A stretch of DNA of 64,000 nt. It comes from UBA8199 sp964507045. Its GTDB lineage: Bacteria > Verrucomicrobiota > Verrucomicrobiia > Limisphaerales > UBA8199. Made by a program: the position numbers and the translations under genes. Below are positions 33,042-41,349 of this stretch, piece after piece. The first letter of the stretch is position 1. Each line of letters starts with the position of its first letter. The notes under the pieces were generated by a model, which worked only from the letters and a program-made list of their open reading frames with translations, made no database searches and was not told the origin of the DNA. The stretch is taken from assembly GCA_964507045.1 (NCBI GenBank), contig CAZDOO010000020.1, positions 1 to 64,000 of the forward strand. The letters run 5' to 3'.

Positions 33042-34889
33042 CTAGGTGAGCGTGCCGGTTTGGCGGAGGAGGAACACGGCCAGGAATTCGGCCGCGGCGC
33101 GCACGTCATCCAGGGCGATCTGTTCCTGGTCGGAGTGAGCGAAGGCGAGCTGGCCGGGCCCGAAGGTCAGGACCTGCATCTCCGGGTATTCGGTAGCGAA
33201 CAGGCGCGCGTCGCAGGAGACCGTCCAGCCGAGGATGGGCTCGTTCTTCCACAGGCCGCAGGCTTTGGCGGCGGCGATGGCGTTGCGGACGGAAGGAGAA
33301 TCGGGTGCGCCGTCGAAGGCCACGTTGTGCAGCTTCTCATAGGCCACGGCCAGGACGTCCTCGCCGCGTTCGGATCGGCCAACGCGGCGCAGGTAATTCT
33401 CGGCCCCGCGCTGGGCGGCGCGACGGAGACGCTCCATGACTTCCAGGATGCCGTGGGTGGGAATGAAACCCTGGCCGCCTTCGAGGACGAGGGTGGAGGC
33501 GGAGCCTGGCGGTTGGCTATTGGCGATTGGCGATTGCGTTCCCGCCTGGGGCTGCGGGCGGGAGGCGAGATCGAAGCACACGCGCCCGCCCGCGCCGGCT
33601 TCCAGCTTCGCCCGGGAGGACACCAGGCTGCGGACCAGGTGGGCCATCTTGGTGATGGCACCGTCGCGCTCACGGATGGCCCCCATGTGACCGGTGGCGC
33701 CGTGGACATCCACCCTGAAGCCGTCCCCCACGCGCTGGAGGTCGTAATGGCGGGCCACCATCGGCTTGCCGGTGGCGGAGTCGGTCACTCTGGTTTTGTC
33801 CCCGTAAAGGCCGACATAGCCGGCCAGCCCGGCAGCCAGGCAGTCACTCACGAGCAGTTCCGTTTGGGCGCCGGGCGGACGATCAAAGCGGACCGTGAAG
33901 CTGACCTCGCCGCAGATCCGGCTGGGATGCTCGCCGAAGGGACCAATCATGCCGTGGCAGGTCTGGACGGGACGCTGAGGGAAGAGCGCGTGACGGCTCT
34001 CGGCGCGGATGGCGGCCCCCTCCTTCTCCATCTCTTCGTTGACGAAGGCAAACATCTCGAAGGCCGAGACCCCGGGCGGCGCTTTCAGGTCAGCGCGGTA
34101 CCACACCGCGCCGCGATTGGCGGGGTAGAACTTCAGATCGGTGCACTCGCAGACGAGGATGCTGTCGTAAAGCTTCCGGAGGTCGCGGTCCATGGCCAGC
34201 GAGAGCGAGCCGTTGCCGCCGGTTTCCTCCTCGACGACCAGCATCGCCAGCACGTTGCGGTTGAGCTTCAGCCCGGTGCTGGCCAAGGCCTCGGCCAGCA
34301 CCTTGAGCGCGGCGACGATGCTCACCACCGGACCTTTGTCATCACACGCACCCCGGCCAAGGACGGTGCCGGCCTTGACGCGCGGGGGGAAGTAGGGAGC
34401 AACCACGTCAACGTGCGCATTGAGGGCCACCGACTGACCGTCCATGCCGCCGCCCCCGCCGGGGACCAGGTAGAGCAGATTGGAACGGCCGGCGTAGGTC
34501 TCCTCCGGCGAGAGGCCCTGGGGTCGCTGCGGTGTCCTGGTAAAATGCAGCAGGGAGTAATTCGGGTGGGACTGGATGGCGGGGTTGACGGCCCGGCGTT
34601 CAAGCCGCGCGCCGGGGAAACCCAGGCCCCCTAACTCGCGTTCGAGGATGCGGAAGCAACCATCCTCCGCTGCCCGCATTCGCGCAACCTCAGGGCTGGG
34701 CGTGGTATCAATGCGACACAGCTCGACGAGCAGCTCGCGCAGGTAGCGCCGGAAGCCGGCCGTGCGCGTGCGGGCGAATATTTCGCGCACCACGGGCGGC
34801 AAGGCGGCAGCGGCCGCCGGGGACGCCTTGTGGCTGGACGTGGCAGGCTTGCGCGTGCGGTTCCGGGTTGCAGTTCGTTTTGCAGGCAT
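33042..34889 (-). CDS. M20-family metallopeptidase/amidohydrolase
   Basis: From ATG 34889 (MPAKRTATRNRTRKPATSS) the product has 615 residues, long for the family. The di-zinc core is recognisable: LNAHVDVVAPY (His and Asp), GRGACDDKGPV (bridging Asp), VEEETGGNG (catalytic and ligand Glu) and a C-terminal HSDQEQI (His). The N-terminus is basic and disordered without a clear signal peptide. A Gln/Pro/Ser stretch (TQSPIANSQPPG) comes from a GGCGATTGGCGATTG repeat at 33511-33540 and interrupts the domain. The substrate could be a peptide or N-acyl amino acid; ArgE/DapE-like specificity cannot be assigned. Confidence 0.87.
   Translation of the reverse strand: MPAKRTATRNRTRKPATSSHKASPAAAAALPPVVREIFARTRTAGFRRYLRELLVELCRIDTTPSPEVARMRAAEDGCFRILERELGGLGFPGARLERRAVNPAIQSHPNYSLLHFTRTPQRPQGLSPEETYAGRSNLLYLVPGGGGGMDGQSVALNAHVDVVAPYFPPRVKAGTVLGRGACDDKGPVVSIVAALKVLAEALASTGLKLNRNVLAMLVVEEETGGNGSLSLAMDRDLRKLYDSILVCECTDLKFYPANRGAVWYRADLKAPPGVSAFEMFAFVNEEMEKEGAAIRAESRHALFPQRPVQTCHGMIGPFGEHPSRICGEVSFTVRFDRPPGAQTELLVSDCLAAGLAGYVGLYGDKTRVTDSATGKPMVARHYDLQRVGDGFRVDVHGATGHMGAIRERDGAITKMAHLVRSLVSSRAKLEAGAGGRVCFDLASRPQPQAGTQSPIANSQPPGSASTLVLEGGQGFIPTHGILEVMERLRRAAQRGAENYLRRVGRSERGEDVLAVAYEKLHNVAFDGAPDSPSVRNAIAAAKACGLWKNEPILGWTVSCDARLFATEYPEMQVLTFGPGQLAFAHSDQEQIALDDVRAAAEFLAVFLLRQTGTLT
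33511..33540 (-). repeat. GGCGATTGG repeat inside the M20 gene
   Basis: Three copies of ATTGGCG/GCGATTG words within the reading frame. The 15-mer GGCGATTGGCGATTG is present again at 50941 inside the alpha-2-macroglobulin gene. Confidence 0.75.
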
Positions 34890-35055
34890 GGCTTCTCGCA
34901 GCGCAGGCAAGCTAACAGGCGCAACCGGAGTGTCAAGAAACGTGGAAGTCCGTTTCCCGGGAACGGGAGCGGAAAGCGCTGCGGCTCAGGCTGGCACGGG
35001 GACAGACTCAGGCCGCCTTGATGTGGGCGCTGCTATCTTATGTCTGAAAATGTGG

Positions 35056-35100
35056 CGGCAGGCATCCGTGCCTGCCGTAGAGGGCGGCTTCCAGCCGCCC
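35056..35100. repeat. pair of GC hairpins
   Basis: CGGCAGGCA/TGCCTGCCG (9-bp stem, TCCG loop, 35056-35077) is followed by GGGCGGCT/AGCCGCCC (8-bp stem, TCC loop, 35082-35100). There is no T-tract. Both words are of the kind I remember as dispersed hairpins in Verrucomicrobia. Confidence 0.65.
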
Positions 35101-35230
35101 GGAAGGAACTCACAAAAGACAAGGAGAGCTGACAAATCGGAGCGGTCCAGCGATTAGCCAAACGATGACTGCGTCAAACGTCTGCTGCCAAACGCCAATC
35201 GGCCTTAGACCCGCAATGACCCCTCTTGAT

Positions 35231-35386
35231 CCCATCCTAAACCCCTCCTAAACCCCTCGTATGCCCCTCGTATTTGAAATACGAGGGGCATACGAGGGGC
35301 ATACGAGGGGCATACGAGGGGCATACGAGGGGCATACGAGGGGTATACGAGGGGTATACGAGGGGTTTAGGAGGGGCTAAGGATGG
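35231..35386. repeat. 11-bp-unit palindrome with one-arm tandem expansion
   Basis: The centre is CGTATTT-G-AAATACG at 35269-35283. The left arm holds one ATGCCCCTCGT unit and two to three CCTAAACCCCT units. The right arm has five exact copies of ACGAGGGGCAT (35281-35335), two of ACGAGGGGTAT, then ACGAGGGGTTT and AGGAGGGGCTA, followed by AGGATGG. The outer right units match the reverse complement of the outer left arm, so a symmetric palindrome seems to have gained about six units on one side. It is too short in period for CRISPR and no cas genes are present. Confidence 0.9.
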
Positions 35387-35540
35387 ACTACTTGGCGGTT
35401 CACCTTGGCTGGCGAGCGTTGAGAGTTGAGGGCTATACGCCGTGCCTGAGCGTCTCCAACCCGCTCACGTAGCCGAGATCCGGGCCCTCGCCGACAAACT
35501 TGATGAGTTGATCAATACCTTGAATGCGCAGGCGTACCTC

Positions 35541-35613
35541 GGGCGAGCGTCCCCGCGAGCTCAAGTATCCTGGGGGAAGGGGCCGAAGTCAGGGCTCGCG
35601 AGGAGGCTCGCCC
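35541..35613. repeat. imperfect 20-bp inverted repeat
   Basis: Arms GGGCGAGCGTCCCCGCGAGC (35541-35560) and GCTCGCGAGGAGGCTCGCCC (35594-35613) pair at 18 of 20 positions around a 33-base loop. The words resemble GCTCGCG-GGACGCTCGCCC repeats that I remember from this phylum. Confidence 0.7.
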
Positions 35614-35699
35614 TCCCCAACAGCCGTTTCAAACAGGCTATTGGAGGCGCGACGGCTTGGGCCCGTACTCTGGCAATCTTAATCCCCGGCGAAACGGCC

Positions 35700-35840
35700 C
35701 TACCGCGCCGGTTTGGCGGTGGACTTGCTGGCCAGTTGCTTAATCTGCTCCGTCACCTCGGCCACCGCCTTCTTCTGCGGCTCGGTGAGGCCGGGAGCGC
35801 TGTCGAGCTTGGCCAGCGCGGCGTAGGCCCGCAACCTCAC
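35700..35840 (-). CDS. 46-codon ORF or remnant after the prepilin gene
   Basis: A short frame from GTG 35840, with GAGGTGG just upstream as a possible ribosome site, starting VRLRAYAALAKLDSAPGLTE and ending KSTAKPAR. It is helical and charged with protein-like composition and follows the prepilin stop by six bases. An in-frame stop immediately upstream prevents any longer reading. It may be a genuine small protein or the surviving 3' end of a truncated gene; I cannot decide. Confidence 0.3.
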   Translation of the reverse strand: MRLRAYAALAKLDSAPGLTEPQKKAVAEVTEQIKQLASKSTAKPAR

Positions 35841-35846
35841 GCCACC

Positions 35847-36707
35847 TCACTGTAATGGATGGGTGGTGACGTTGGTAAGCCTCATATAATCGTTCTTACC
35901 CCCGTAATCACCCTGCTTCCAATTCCGGCTTTCCGGGTCGCGCAGCTTGTAAATCTCGGCGTGGCCATCGTTAAAATTGATGCCATAGCCGAAATCATGG
36001 GCGCGGGACGGCAGATCCCACAACCCGTGCGATCCCGACATATCTACCAGGAACATGGCATCGGTAATGTTTGCCGTGTCTTCATCTAACACCAGCCAAG
36101 TCTGGGCTGGTTTGCTGATCTCCACCTCCTTGAGATATACAGGGCGCATTGGATCCCGTGCACCGGGACTGGTTATAACAAACTCCGGATTGCACCCCCA
36201 GCTCGCGCCTCCCATGTAGGAATTCATCGAGATGCTGCGCAGAATCGGCTTGTTCTTGTATTGGGCTGCGACACTTCCATTGTCTGCTATCCGCAGATCG
36301 GCGGGACAGTGATACACGCCAAGCTGTCTCGTATAGCTCCAAAGCGTCCCTTTCTGGATGCCGGTCGGATCGGCACCACCATACACGTAGGAACCAGGCA
36401 GTCCGCCTCTTGCGGCATTACCGCCACACCAATAGGACGGAAACCCTCCATAGTTGGGATAAGCCGAAGCAATCCTGCCATTATTGTCATCGGCATACAT
36501 TTTGTACGCCAACGCTATCTGTTTCAGGTTGTTAATACAGTAGATGCGTTGCGCGCGGCCTTTCGCCTTGGCCAAGGCCGGCAGCAGCAGGGCCGCCAGG
36601 ATGGCGATGATGGCGATGACGACGAGCAGCTCGATCAGGGTAAAGGCGCCATGGCGGAGCGATTGGGGGGGCTGACTCTTCAGTTCGTTTCTTGCGTGCC
36701 GTTTCAT
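35847..36707 (-). CDS. type II secretion-style prepilin (pseudopilin family)
   Basis: A 286-residue protein with a basic leader ending RHGA and the prepilin helix FTLIELLVVIAIIAIL, with the conserved Glu at +5. The residue before the cleavage site is Ala rather than the usual Gly, a variant common in this phylum as I remember. The body contains CINNLKQIALAYKMYADDN and pairs of Cys, and the C-terminus has NFNDGHAEIYKL, the hallmark end of the Verrucomicrobia/Planctomycetes pseudopilin family. Genomes of this group carry many copies, usually unlinked to secretion genes as here. Its partner is unknown. A plausible promoter lies at 36737-36766. Confidence 0.9.
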   Translation of the reverse strand: MKRHARNELKSQPPQSLRHGAFTLIELLVVIAIIAILAALLLPALAKAKGRAQRIYCINNLKQIALAYKMYADDNNGRIASAYPNYGGFPSYWCGGNAARGGLPGSYVYGGADPTGIQKGTLWSYTRQLGVYHCPADLRIADNGSVAAQYKNKPILRSISMNSYMGGASWGCNPEFVITSPGARDPMRPVYLKEVEISKPAQTWLVLDEDTANITDAMFLVDMSGSHGLWDLPSRAHDFGYGINFNDGHAEIYKLRDPESRNWKQGDYGGKNDYMRLTNVTTHPLQ

Positions 36708-36736
36708 GATGCAATTTGCGATAGGCTTACAATTAA

Positions 36737-36766
36737 ACTGTAGACCTGAACCAGACTACAGGTCAA
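36737..36766 (-). promoter_or_regulatory. promoter-like element for the prepilin gene
   Basis: On the minus strand TTGACC (36761-36766), an 18-base spacer and TACAGT (36737-36742) match four to five of six bases in each box and would start transcription near 36730, 23 bases before the ATG. It sits in an AT-richer patch. The spacer is part of a partial CTGTAG/CTACAG inverted repeat that could bind a regulator. Confidence 0.4.
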
Positions 36767-36998
36767 GACCGCCGATGCAAGCATTTCCCCCCTCTTTCTC
36801 AACCTCATTAAACAGGCCATTGGCCAGCCGTAGCGGCTCGGCCGCCCGCTGGACTCCAATGTGGGGGGTGCAGTCCGATTCCCGGCAATGAGAGAATAAC
36901 TCGCCGATGGCAACGGCCGGCCCCCGGAAGCCCGCCGCCTAGGGCTGCCCCAGATTAGGAAGTTGCGGAGCCCGCAGGCGCGGTTCAGAGTTGTCAGT

Positions 36999-37814
36999 AT
37001 GCCAGTTTTTTACGACACGCATGCCCATCTGGGCCGGGCCGAATTTGCCGAAGATTTGCCGCAGATCATCGCCCGGGCGGAGGCCGCCGGCATTGCCCGG
37101 ATCATCACGATTGCCACCGACCTGGCCAGCAGCAAACGCTCGATCGCGCTGGCGGAGCAGCTCCCCAACGTCTATGCCGCAGTGGGCTGGCATCCTTCCG
37201 ATGCCGCGGCAGCGCCCGAGGATTTCCGGCCCGCCCTCCGCGAGCTGGCGCAGCATCCCAAAGTCGTGGCCCTGGGCGAGACCGGGCTGGATTACCACCG
37301 GTTCCCGAGCCGGCAAGGGGGAGAGGCCGTGGCTGATATCGCGCGCGTCAAGGCCAAACAGGCCGGGTTGTTCCGCCAGCACCTGGAAGTGGCCGCCGAG
37401 CTGGGACTCGGCTGCGTCATCCATCAACGTGACGCGCTGGAGGATACCCTCGCGCTGCTCCAGCCGTTCGCCGACCGCGTGCGCGGGGTGTTCCATTGCT
37501 TTGCCGACGACGCCGCGGCCATGCGGCGGGTCCTGGCGCTGGGCTCGCTGGTCAGCTTCACCGGCATCCTGACTTTCAAGAACGGCCAGAACATCCGCGA
37601 CACGCTGGCCGCAACGCCCCTCGACCAGCTCATGCTGGAAACCGACTGCCCGTTTCTGGCCCCCATGCCCTACCGCGGCAAACGCTGCGAGCCGGCGCAT
37701 CTCCAGGAGACGGCCAAGGTCGCGGCCCAGGTGAAAGGTTGCAGCCTGGAGGCGCTCAGCGCCGCCACCTGCGCCACGGCGGAAAAGTTCTTCGGGCGGC
37801 GGCGGCAGGGGTAA
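36999..37814 (+). CDS. TatD-family metal-dependent hydrolase (DNase)
   Basis: From ATG 36999 (MPVFYDTHAHLGRAEFAED) the product has 271 residues, normal for the family. Metal and active-site motifs are present: DTHAHL, ALGETGLDYHR, VIHQRDA, VFHCFADD, and LETDCPFLAPMPYRGKRCEP. TatD/YcfH proteins are TIM-barrel nucleases or hydrolases acting in the cytoplasm on DNA 3' ends or D-aminoacyl-tRNA-like substrates. It is followed by a short TTAATTGAGTTGAA repeat and then the convergent dehydrogenase. Confidence 0.92.
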   Translation: MPVFYDTHAHLGRAEFAEDLPQIIARAEAAGIARIITIATDLASSKRSIALAEQLPNVYAAVGWHPSDAAAAPEDFRPALRELAQHPKVVALGETGLDYHRFPSRQGGEAVADIARVKAKQAGLFRQHLEVAAELGLGCVIHQRDALEDTLALLQPFADRVRGVFHCFADDAAAMRRVLALGSLVSFTGILTFKNGQNIRDTLAATPLDQLMLETDCPFLAPMPYRGKRCEPAHLQETAKVAAQVKGCSLEALSAATCATAEKFFGRRRQG

Positions 37815-37843
37815 TCGGTTAATTGAGTTGAATGAGTTGAAGG
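37815..37843. repeat. GAGTTGAATGAGTTGAA repeat
   Basis: Spacer repeat GTTAATTGAGTTGAATGAG plus TTGAAGGGG, placed immediately after tatD. A closely similar word lies in frame inside the alpha-2-macroglobulin gene at 51291-51326. Confidence 0.65.
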
Positions 37844-37880
37844 GGCGGGCGTCATGGCGCTCATTTGACTCCTTCCCTCC

Positions 37881-40706
37881 TCACCCCAACGCATCTGCCA
37901 GCACTTCCGCCATGTGGCGCGCGCGGACGGGGGCGAGGTGGTCAATTTGATGGCGGCAGCTCGTGCCGGAGGCAACGACCACGGTTCCGAACGGTTGCGC
38001 CCGGATCTGCCGGGCGAGCGGCTCGGCCACCTTGAGCGAAAGCTCATACTTGGAGGCCAGCGAGCCGAAGGCGCCTGCCATACCGCAGCAGCCCGTGTCC
38101 AGCAGCGTCACGTTGCGCTCGGGCAGGCGCTCCGCCAGCCGCCGCATGTAAGCGGGGTTCGCCAGCGCCTTGGCATGGCAATGCGCGTGAATGACCAGGT
38201 TGCCCGCCCGGGTCTTGAACCGCAGGGCCCCGGGCTCGTGGCTGAGCAGCTCCTCGATGAACTGCTCGAACAGGAAGCACCGCTGCGCCACGCGCTCAGC
38301 GCCCTCCAGCTTCAACTCGCGGTAATCCTCCGCAAACATGGAATAGCAGGACGGCTCCAGGAACAGGATCGGCGCGGCATCCACGTCCCGGCCCAGCAAG
38401 GCCAGGTTGTGCTTCCCCAGGCGCTGCACCTCGGCCAGGTTGCCCTGGCTGAAGGCCGGCCGGCCGCAGCACTTCCGCCCCGCCGGCAGCACCACCTCAA
38501 AACCGGCGGCTTCCAGCACCTTGACGGCCGCCACGCCGATATGCGGCTCGTGATACCGCACAAACGTATCGTCCCAGAGCACCACCCGCCCGCGCGGGCC
38601 CTGGGGCGAGCGTTCCCGCCGCGCGAACCAACGATCGAACCGCTGCCGGGTGTAATGCGGCAGCGGCCGCTGCCAGGCCAGGCCCAGCGTCTTGCTCAGG
38701 AGGCTGCGCACAAACAGCGAGTCCAGCGCCGCGTTGGCCAGCCGCGGCAGGCGGCAGCCGAGCCGCCCGAGCAAGTCCACCTTGCTGATCAGCCGCTCGC
38801 GCCAGGACAACCCATCGCGCCGAATCCGCGCGTGCAGCAGCTCGGCTTTCAGCAGCGACATGTTCACGTTCGAGGGGCACTCGGTCGTGCAGGCCCGGCA
38901 GGCCAGGCAGTTGCTCAACGCCGCCTCCAACTCCACGCTGCGCAGCGGGTCCCCCGCCACGCCCCGCAACTCCAGCGTCGCGCGAATGGCGTTGGCACGC
39001 CCGCGCGTGCTCATGATCTCCTCCCCGGTCACCAGGAAGGTGGGGCACATGGTGGGCGTCTCTTTGCGGCAGCCGCCGCAGCCGTTGCATTGCTCGAGGT
39101 TGCGCGTAAACGAGCCGTCCTTGGCCGCAAACGCCAGCACCGGCGTGAAGGGCAGCTTCAGCTCGCGGCCCGCTCCCAGGCGCAAATTGGCGTCAATCTT
39201 GAACCGCCCGTCCGGAACAACCTTGCCCGGGTTAAGCAGGTTGTGCGGGTCAAAGGACGCCTTGATCTCGCGCATCGCGCCCAGCAGCCCGTCGCCGAGC
39301 TGCTCCTGCATGTACTCGGTCCGCGCCATGCCCACGCCGTGCTCGGCGGCCAGCGAGCCTTTGAACCGGCGGACCAGCGCCGACACCTCGTTGGCGAGCT
39401 GGCGGAACTTCTTCAGGTCCGCGGCCGAATGCAGATCCAGGATCGGCCGCACATGGAGCAGGCCCGACGCCGCATGGCCATAGAAGGAGGCCTGCAGCCC
39501 CAGCGGCGCCAGGAGCGATTGCAGCCCGCTCACGTACGCCGGCAAGTCCTGCGGGCGCACCGCGGCATCTTCGATGCCGGTCGTGGGCTTGGCGTCGCCC
39601 TTGCGGCCCGTCAGGAGCGAAAGCCCGGCCTGGCGCAGGGATGAGATAAGCCGGGCATCCGCTTCCCGCTTGAGAACCATCGTGCGCAGGCCCAGCCGGC
39701 GCTTGGCCAGCGCCGCCAGGCGCTCGTCCACGTCGTCAAAGAACTCCACCGCCAGGATGGCCTGGCAGGGCTTCGCCTCCAGTTCGAGCAGGTTGCGCGC
39801 GGCCTGGAACGGGCGCTGGCCCCGGGTCTGGTCCAACAGGACGCGATCGAGATGCTCGATGGCGGCGGGCTTGAGATCGAGCAGTTCCACCGTCGCCTGC
39901 ATCGCCTCGGCCACGGACGCAAAGAAGATCAGGCCCAGCCCCTTCTGCGCCGGCAGGGGAACAATGTTCACTTCCGCCGAGGTGATGACCGCCAAGGTTC
40001 CTTCGCTGCCGCAAAGCACATGGTTCAGGTTGTTTGGCTCCCGCACGCAACGGTCAAGCCCGTAGCCGGGCCAGCGCTTCGACAGCACCGGCGGCAGGCG
40101 CTCCGCAATGCTCAGCGCGTGAAAATACACCAGGTCGTTCACCAGCTCGCGCTGCTTGCGGAGGGTGTCGTGCCGGGCCCCCACCAGCACCACGCGGCCG
40201 TCGGCCAGGACTACCTCCAGCTCTTTGATGTGGTCCGCCGTGGTGCCATAGACCGGCGCGTGCGAGCCGCTCGAATTATTGGCGATCATGCCGCCCAGCG
40301 TCGCCCGCGAGCTGGTGGCCACGTCCGGCCCAAACCAGAACTTGTGCGGACGCAGGAATTGGTTGAGCTGATCCAGCACCACCCCCGGCCCCACCCGCAC
40401 CGTCCGCCGCTCCAGGTCCAGGTCGCTGATCTGGCGCTGGTAGCGGGAGAAATCTATGATCAACCCGTCGCCCAATGCCCCTCCCGCCAGCCCGGTACCC
40501 GCCCCGCGCGCCGTCACGGTAACGCCCGCCATCACCGCCGCGTCAATCAGCAAGCTGACCTGACGCGTGTTGGCGGGAAAGGCCACCGCCGCCGGCGTGA
40601 GCTGGTAAATCGAGGCGTCGGTCGCGTAAAGCTGGCGCGCCAGATTATCAAAGGCAATCTCACAGTTCGCCCCTCTGAGCGTCGCCTGTTGTTGTGCCGA
40701 AATCAT
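37881..40706 (-). CDS. fused FAD-linked oxidase / Fe-S (CCG) dehydrogenase, D-lactate/glycolate-type
   Basis: From ATG 40706 (MISAQQQATLRGANCEIAF) the protein has 941 residues; the open frame to 40886 runs through the divergent regulator's promoter. The N-terminal half is a FAD-binding_4 (PCMH) oxidase with TARGAGTGLAGGALGDGLII and GMIANNSSGSHAPVYGTTAD, then the FAD-oxidase C domain with AAEHGVGMARTEYMQEQLG. The C-terminal half has 4Fe-4S motifs CNGCGGC...MCPTF and CLACRACTTECPSNVNM and two CCG blocks (KCCGRPAFSQG, GCCGMAGAFG). Such fusions oxidise D-lactate, glycolate or D-2-hydroxyglutarate and feed electrons to the respiratory chain. It is probably controlled by the divergent MarR protein. 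Confidence 0.9.
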   Translation of the reverse strand: MISAQQQATLRGANCEIAFDNLARQLYATDASIYQLTPAAVAFPANTRQVSLLIDAAVMAGVTVTARGAGTGLAGGALGDGLIIDFSRYQRQISDLDLERRTVRVGPGVVLDQLNQFLRPHKFWFGPDVATSSRATLGGMIANNSSGSHAPVYGTTADHIKELEVVLADGRVVLVGARHDTLRKQRELVNDLVYFHALSIAERLPPVLSKRWPGYGLDRCVREPNNLNHVLCGSEGTLAVITSAEVNIVPLPAQKGLGLIFFASVAEAMQATVELLDLKPAAIEHLDRVLLDQTRGQRPFQAARNLLELEAKPCQAILAVEFFDDVDERLAALAKRRLGLRTMVLKREADARLISSLRQAGLSLLTGRKGDAKPTTGIEDAAVRPQDLPAYVSGLQSLLAPLGLQASFYGHAASGLLHVRPILDLHSAADLKKFRQLANEVSALVRRFKGSLAAEHGVGMARTEYMQEQLGDGLLGAMREIKASFDPHNLLNPGKVVPDGRFKIDANLRLGAGRELKLPFTPVLAFAAKDGSFTRNLEQCNGCGGCRKETPTMCPTFLVTGEEIMSTRGRANAIRATLELRGVAGDPLRSVELEAALSNCLACRACTTECPSNVNMSLLKAELLHARIRRDGLSWRERLISKVDLLGRLGCRLPRLANAALDSLFVRSLLSKTLGLAWQRPLPHYTRQRFDRWFARRERSPQGPRGRVVLWDDTFVRYHEPHIGVAAVKVLEAAGFEVVLPAGRKCCGRPAFSQGNLAEVQRLGKHNLALLGRDVDAAPILFLEPSCYSMFAEDYRELKLEGAERVAQRCFLFEQFIEELLSHEPGALRFKTRAGNLVIHAHCHAKALANPAYMRRLAERLPERNVTLLDTGCCGMAGAFGSLASKYELSLKVAEPLARQIRAQPFGTVVVASGTSCRHQIDHLAPVRARHMAEVLADALG

Positions 40707-40768
40707 TGCGCGCCGCCAATCTAGCCGCGCCGCGCCCGATTGACAACGCCGATCCGCGGCCCGGGGCG

Positions 40769-40804
40769 GGGGCGGGGCGCGCCGCGACCCACGCGCCCCG
40801 CCCC
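40769..40804. promoter_or_regulatory. 13-bp GC hairpin in the marR/dehydrogenase intergenic region
   Basis: GGGGCGGGGCGCG (40769-40781) and CGCGCCCCGCCCC (40792-40804) are perfectly complementary around a 10-base loop. It lies between the AT-rich operator and the dehydrogenase ATG, so a dehydrogenase transcript begun in the AT-rich patch would carry this hairpin in its leader about 60 bases before the start codon. Confidence 0.6.
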
Positions 40805-40819
40805 GCCGCCCCGAAAACA

Positions 40820-40833
40820 ATATGTTGACATAT
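40820..40833. promoter_or_regulatory. probable MarR operator palindrome
   Basis: ATATGT-TG-ACATAT is a perfect 6-bp inverted repeat with a 2-base centre, a typical size for MarR dimers. It covers the -35 box of the putative marR promoter and sits in a short AT-rich island within very GC-rich DNA. AAACAAT words recur three times around it. Confidence 0.6.
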
Positions 40834-40853
40834 AAACAATTATGGACTAAACA
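40825..40853 (+). promoter_or_regulatory. putative promoter of the marR gene
   Basis: Consensus TTGACA (40825-40830), 17-base spacer, TAAACA (40848-40853). Transcription would begin about at the ATG (40860), suggesting a leaderless message. The palindrome overlaps the -35 box, consistent with autorepression. Confidence 0.5.
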
Positions 40854-40859
40854 ATAAGC

Positions 40860-41327
40860 ATGAGACCGAAAGTGGACGACCATCACCCCGGCTACCGGAC
40901 GCTGCTGGAGCTGCTGCGCACCGCCGATACGGTCTGGGACGCCAGCCGGACGTTCTTCGAGCGCTGGGACCTGGGCCCTAGCCAGTTCAACGTGCTGAAC
41001 CTCCTGCGCCTTTACCCCGCCGGCTTAACCCAGACCGAGTTGAGCCGCGAGCTGATCATGCACCGGTCCAATGTGACCGGCCTGCTGGACCGGCTGGAGC
41101 GGCGCGGCTTGGTGGCGCGCCGGGAGGTGGCGGCGGATCGCCGCGCCTACAACGTGGTGCTGACCCCGGCCGGCGTCCGGTTGCTGCGCGACATCCTGCC
41201 CCGTTACTACCAGAACGCGGCGCGTGTGTGGGGCCGGTTGTCCGCCCGCCGCGCGGCTGCGTTGATTGCCGACCTGCAGCAGGTCGCGCGGAATGCCCAG
41301 CAAATCGCGGCCAATCTGCCGCGCTGA
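40860..41327 (+). CDS. MarR-family transcriptional regulator
   Basis: A 155-residue winged-helix protein: dimerisation helices at both ends, recognition region GLTQTELSRELIMHRSNVTG then LLDRLERRGLVARREV, and wing VAADRRAYNVVLTPAGVRLL, the typical D-x-R-(A/S)-x-x-x-x-LT-x-x-G pattern. MarR dimers bind palindromes and usually release when a small ligand or oxidant binds. A palindrome at 40820-40833 overlaps its own promoter and faces the divergent FAD/Fe-S dehydrogenase. The Lnt-like and aas genes follow on the same strand (22-base gap), so it may also govern them. Confidence 0.92.
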   Translation: MRPKVDDHHPGYRTLLELLRTADTVWDASRTFFERWDLGPSQFNVLNLLRLYPAGLTQTELSRELIMHRSNVTGLLDRLERRGLVARREVAADRRAYNVVLTPAGVRLLRDILPRYYQNAARVWGRLSARRAAALIADLQQVARNAQQIAANLPR

Positions 41328-41349
41328 ACTCCGGAACGAAAGGCTCAAT

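Larger units (their letters stand above)
34890..35699. other. repeat-rich non-coding region
   Basis: About 800 bases with no supported gene. It holds tandem GC hairpins (35056-35100), the 11-bp-unit palindrome with a one-sided expansion (35231-35386) and an imperfect inverted repeat (35541-35613). A 137-codon plus-strand frame at 35442 runs through these repeats and has no protein-like character. Confidence 0.6.

Noticed and set aside
33060..34634. 524-codon frame opposite the M20 gene
   Set aside because: A shadow of a GC-rich gene with intact catalytic motifs on the minus strand.
35231..35386. Tandem repeats considered as a CRISPR array
   Set aside because: The 11-bp unit has no spacers, the array is palindromic, and no cas genes are in the window.
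35442..35855. 137-codon plus-strand frame
   Set aside because: It runs through an inverted repeat and past the end of the prepilin gene; it has no protein family character.
37914..39644. 576-codon frame opposite the FAD/Fe-S dehydrogenase
   Set aside because: Arg/Pro/Gln-rich shadow; Fe-S and CCG motifs lie on the other strand.
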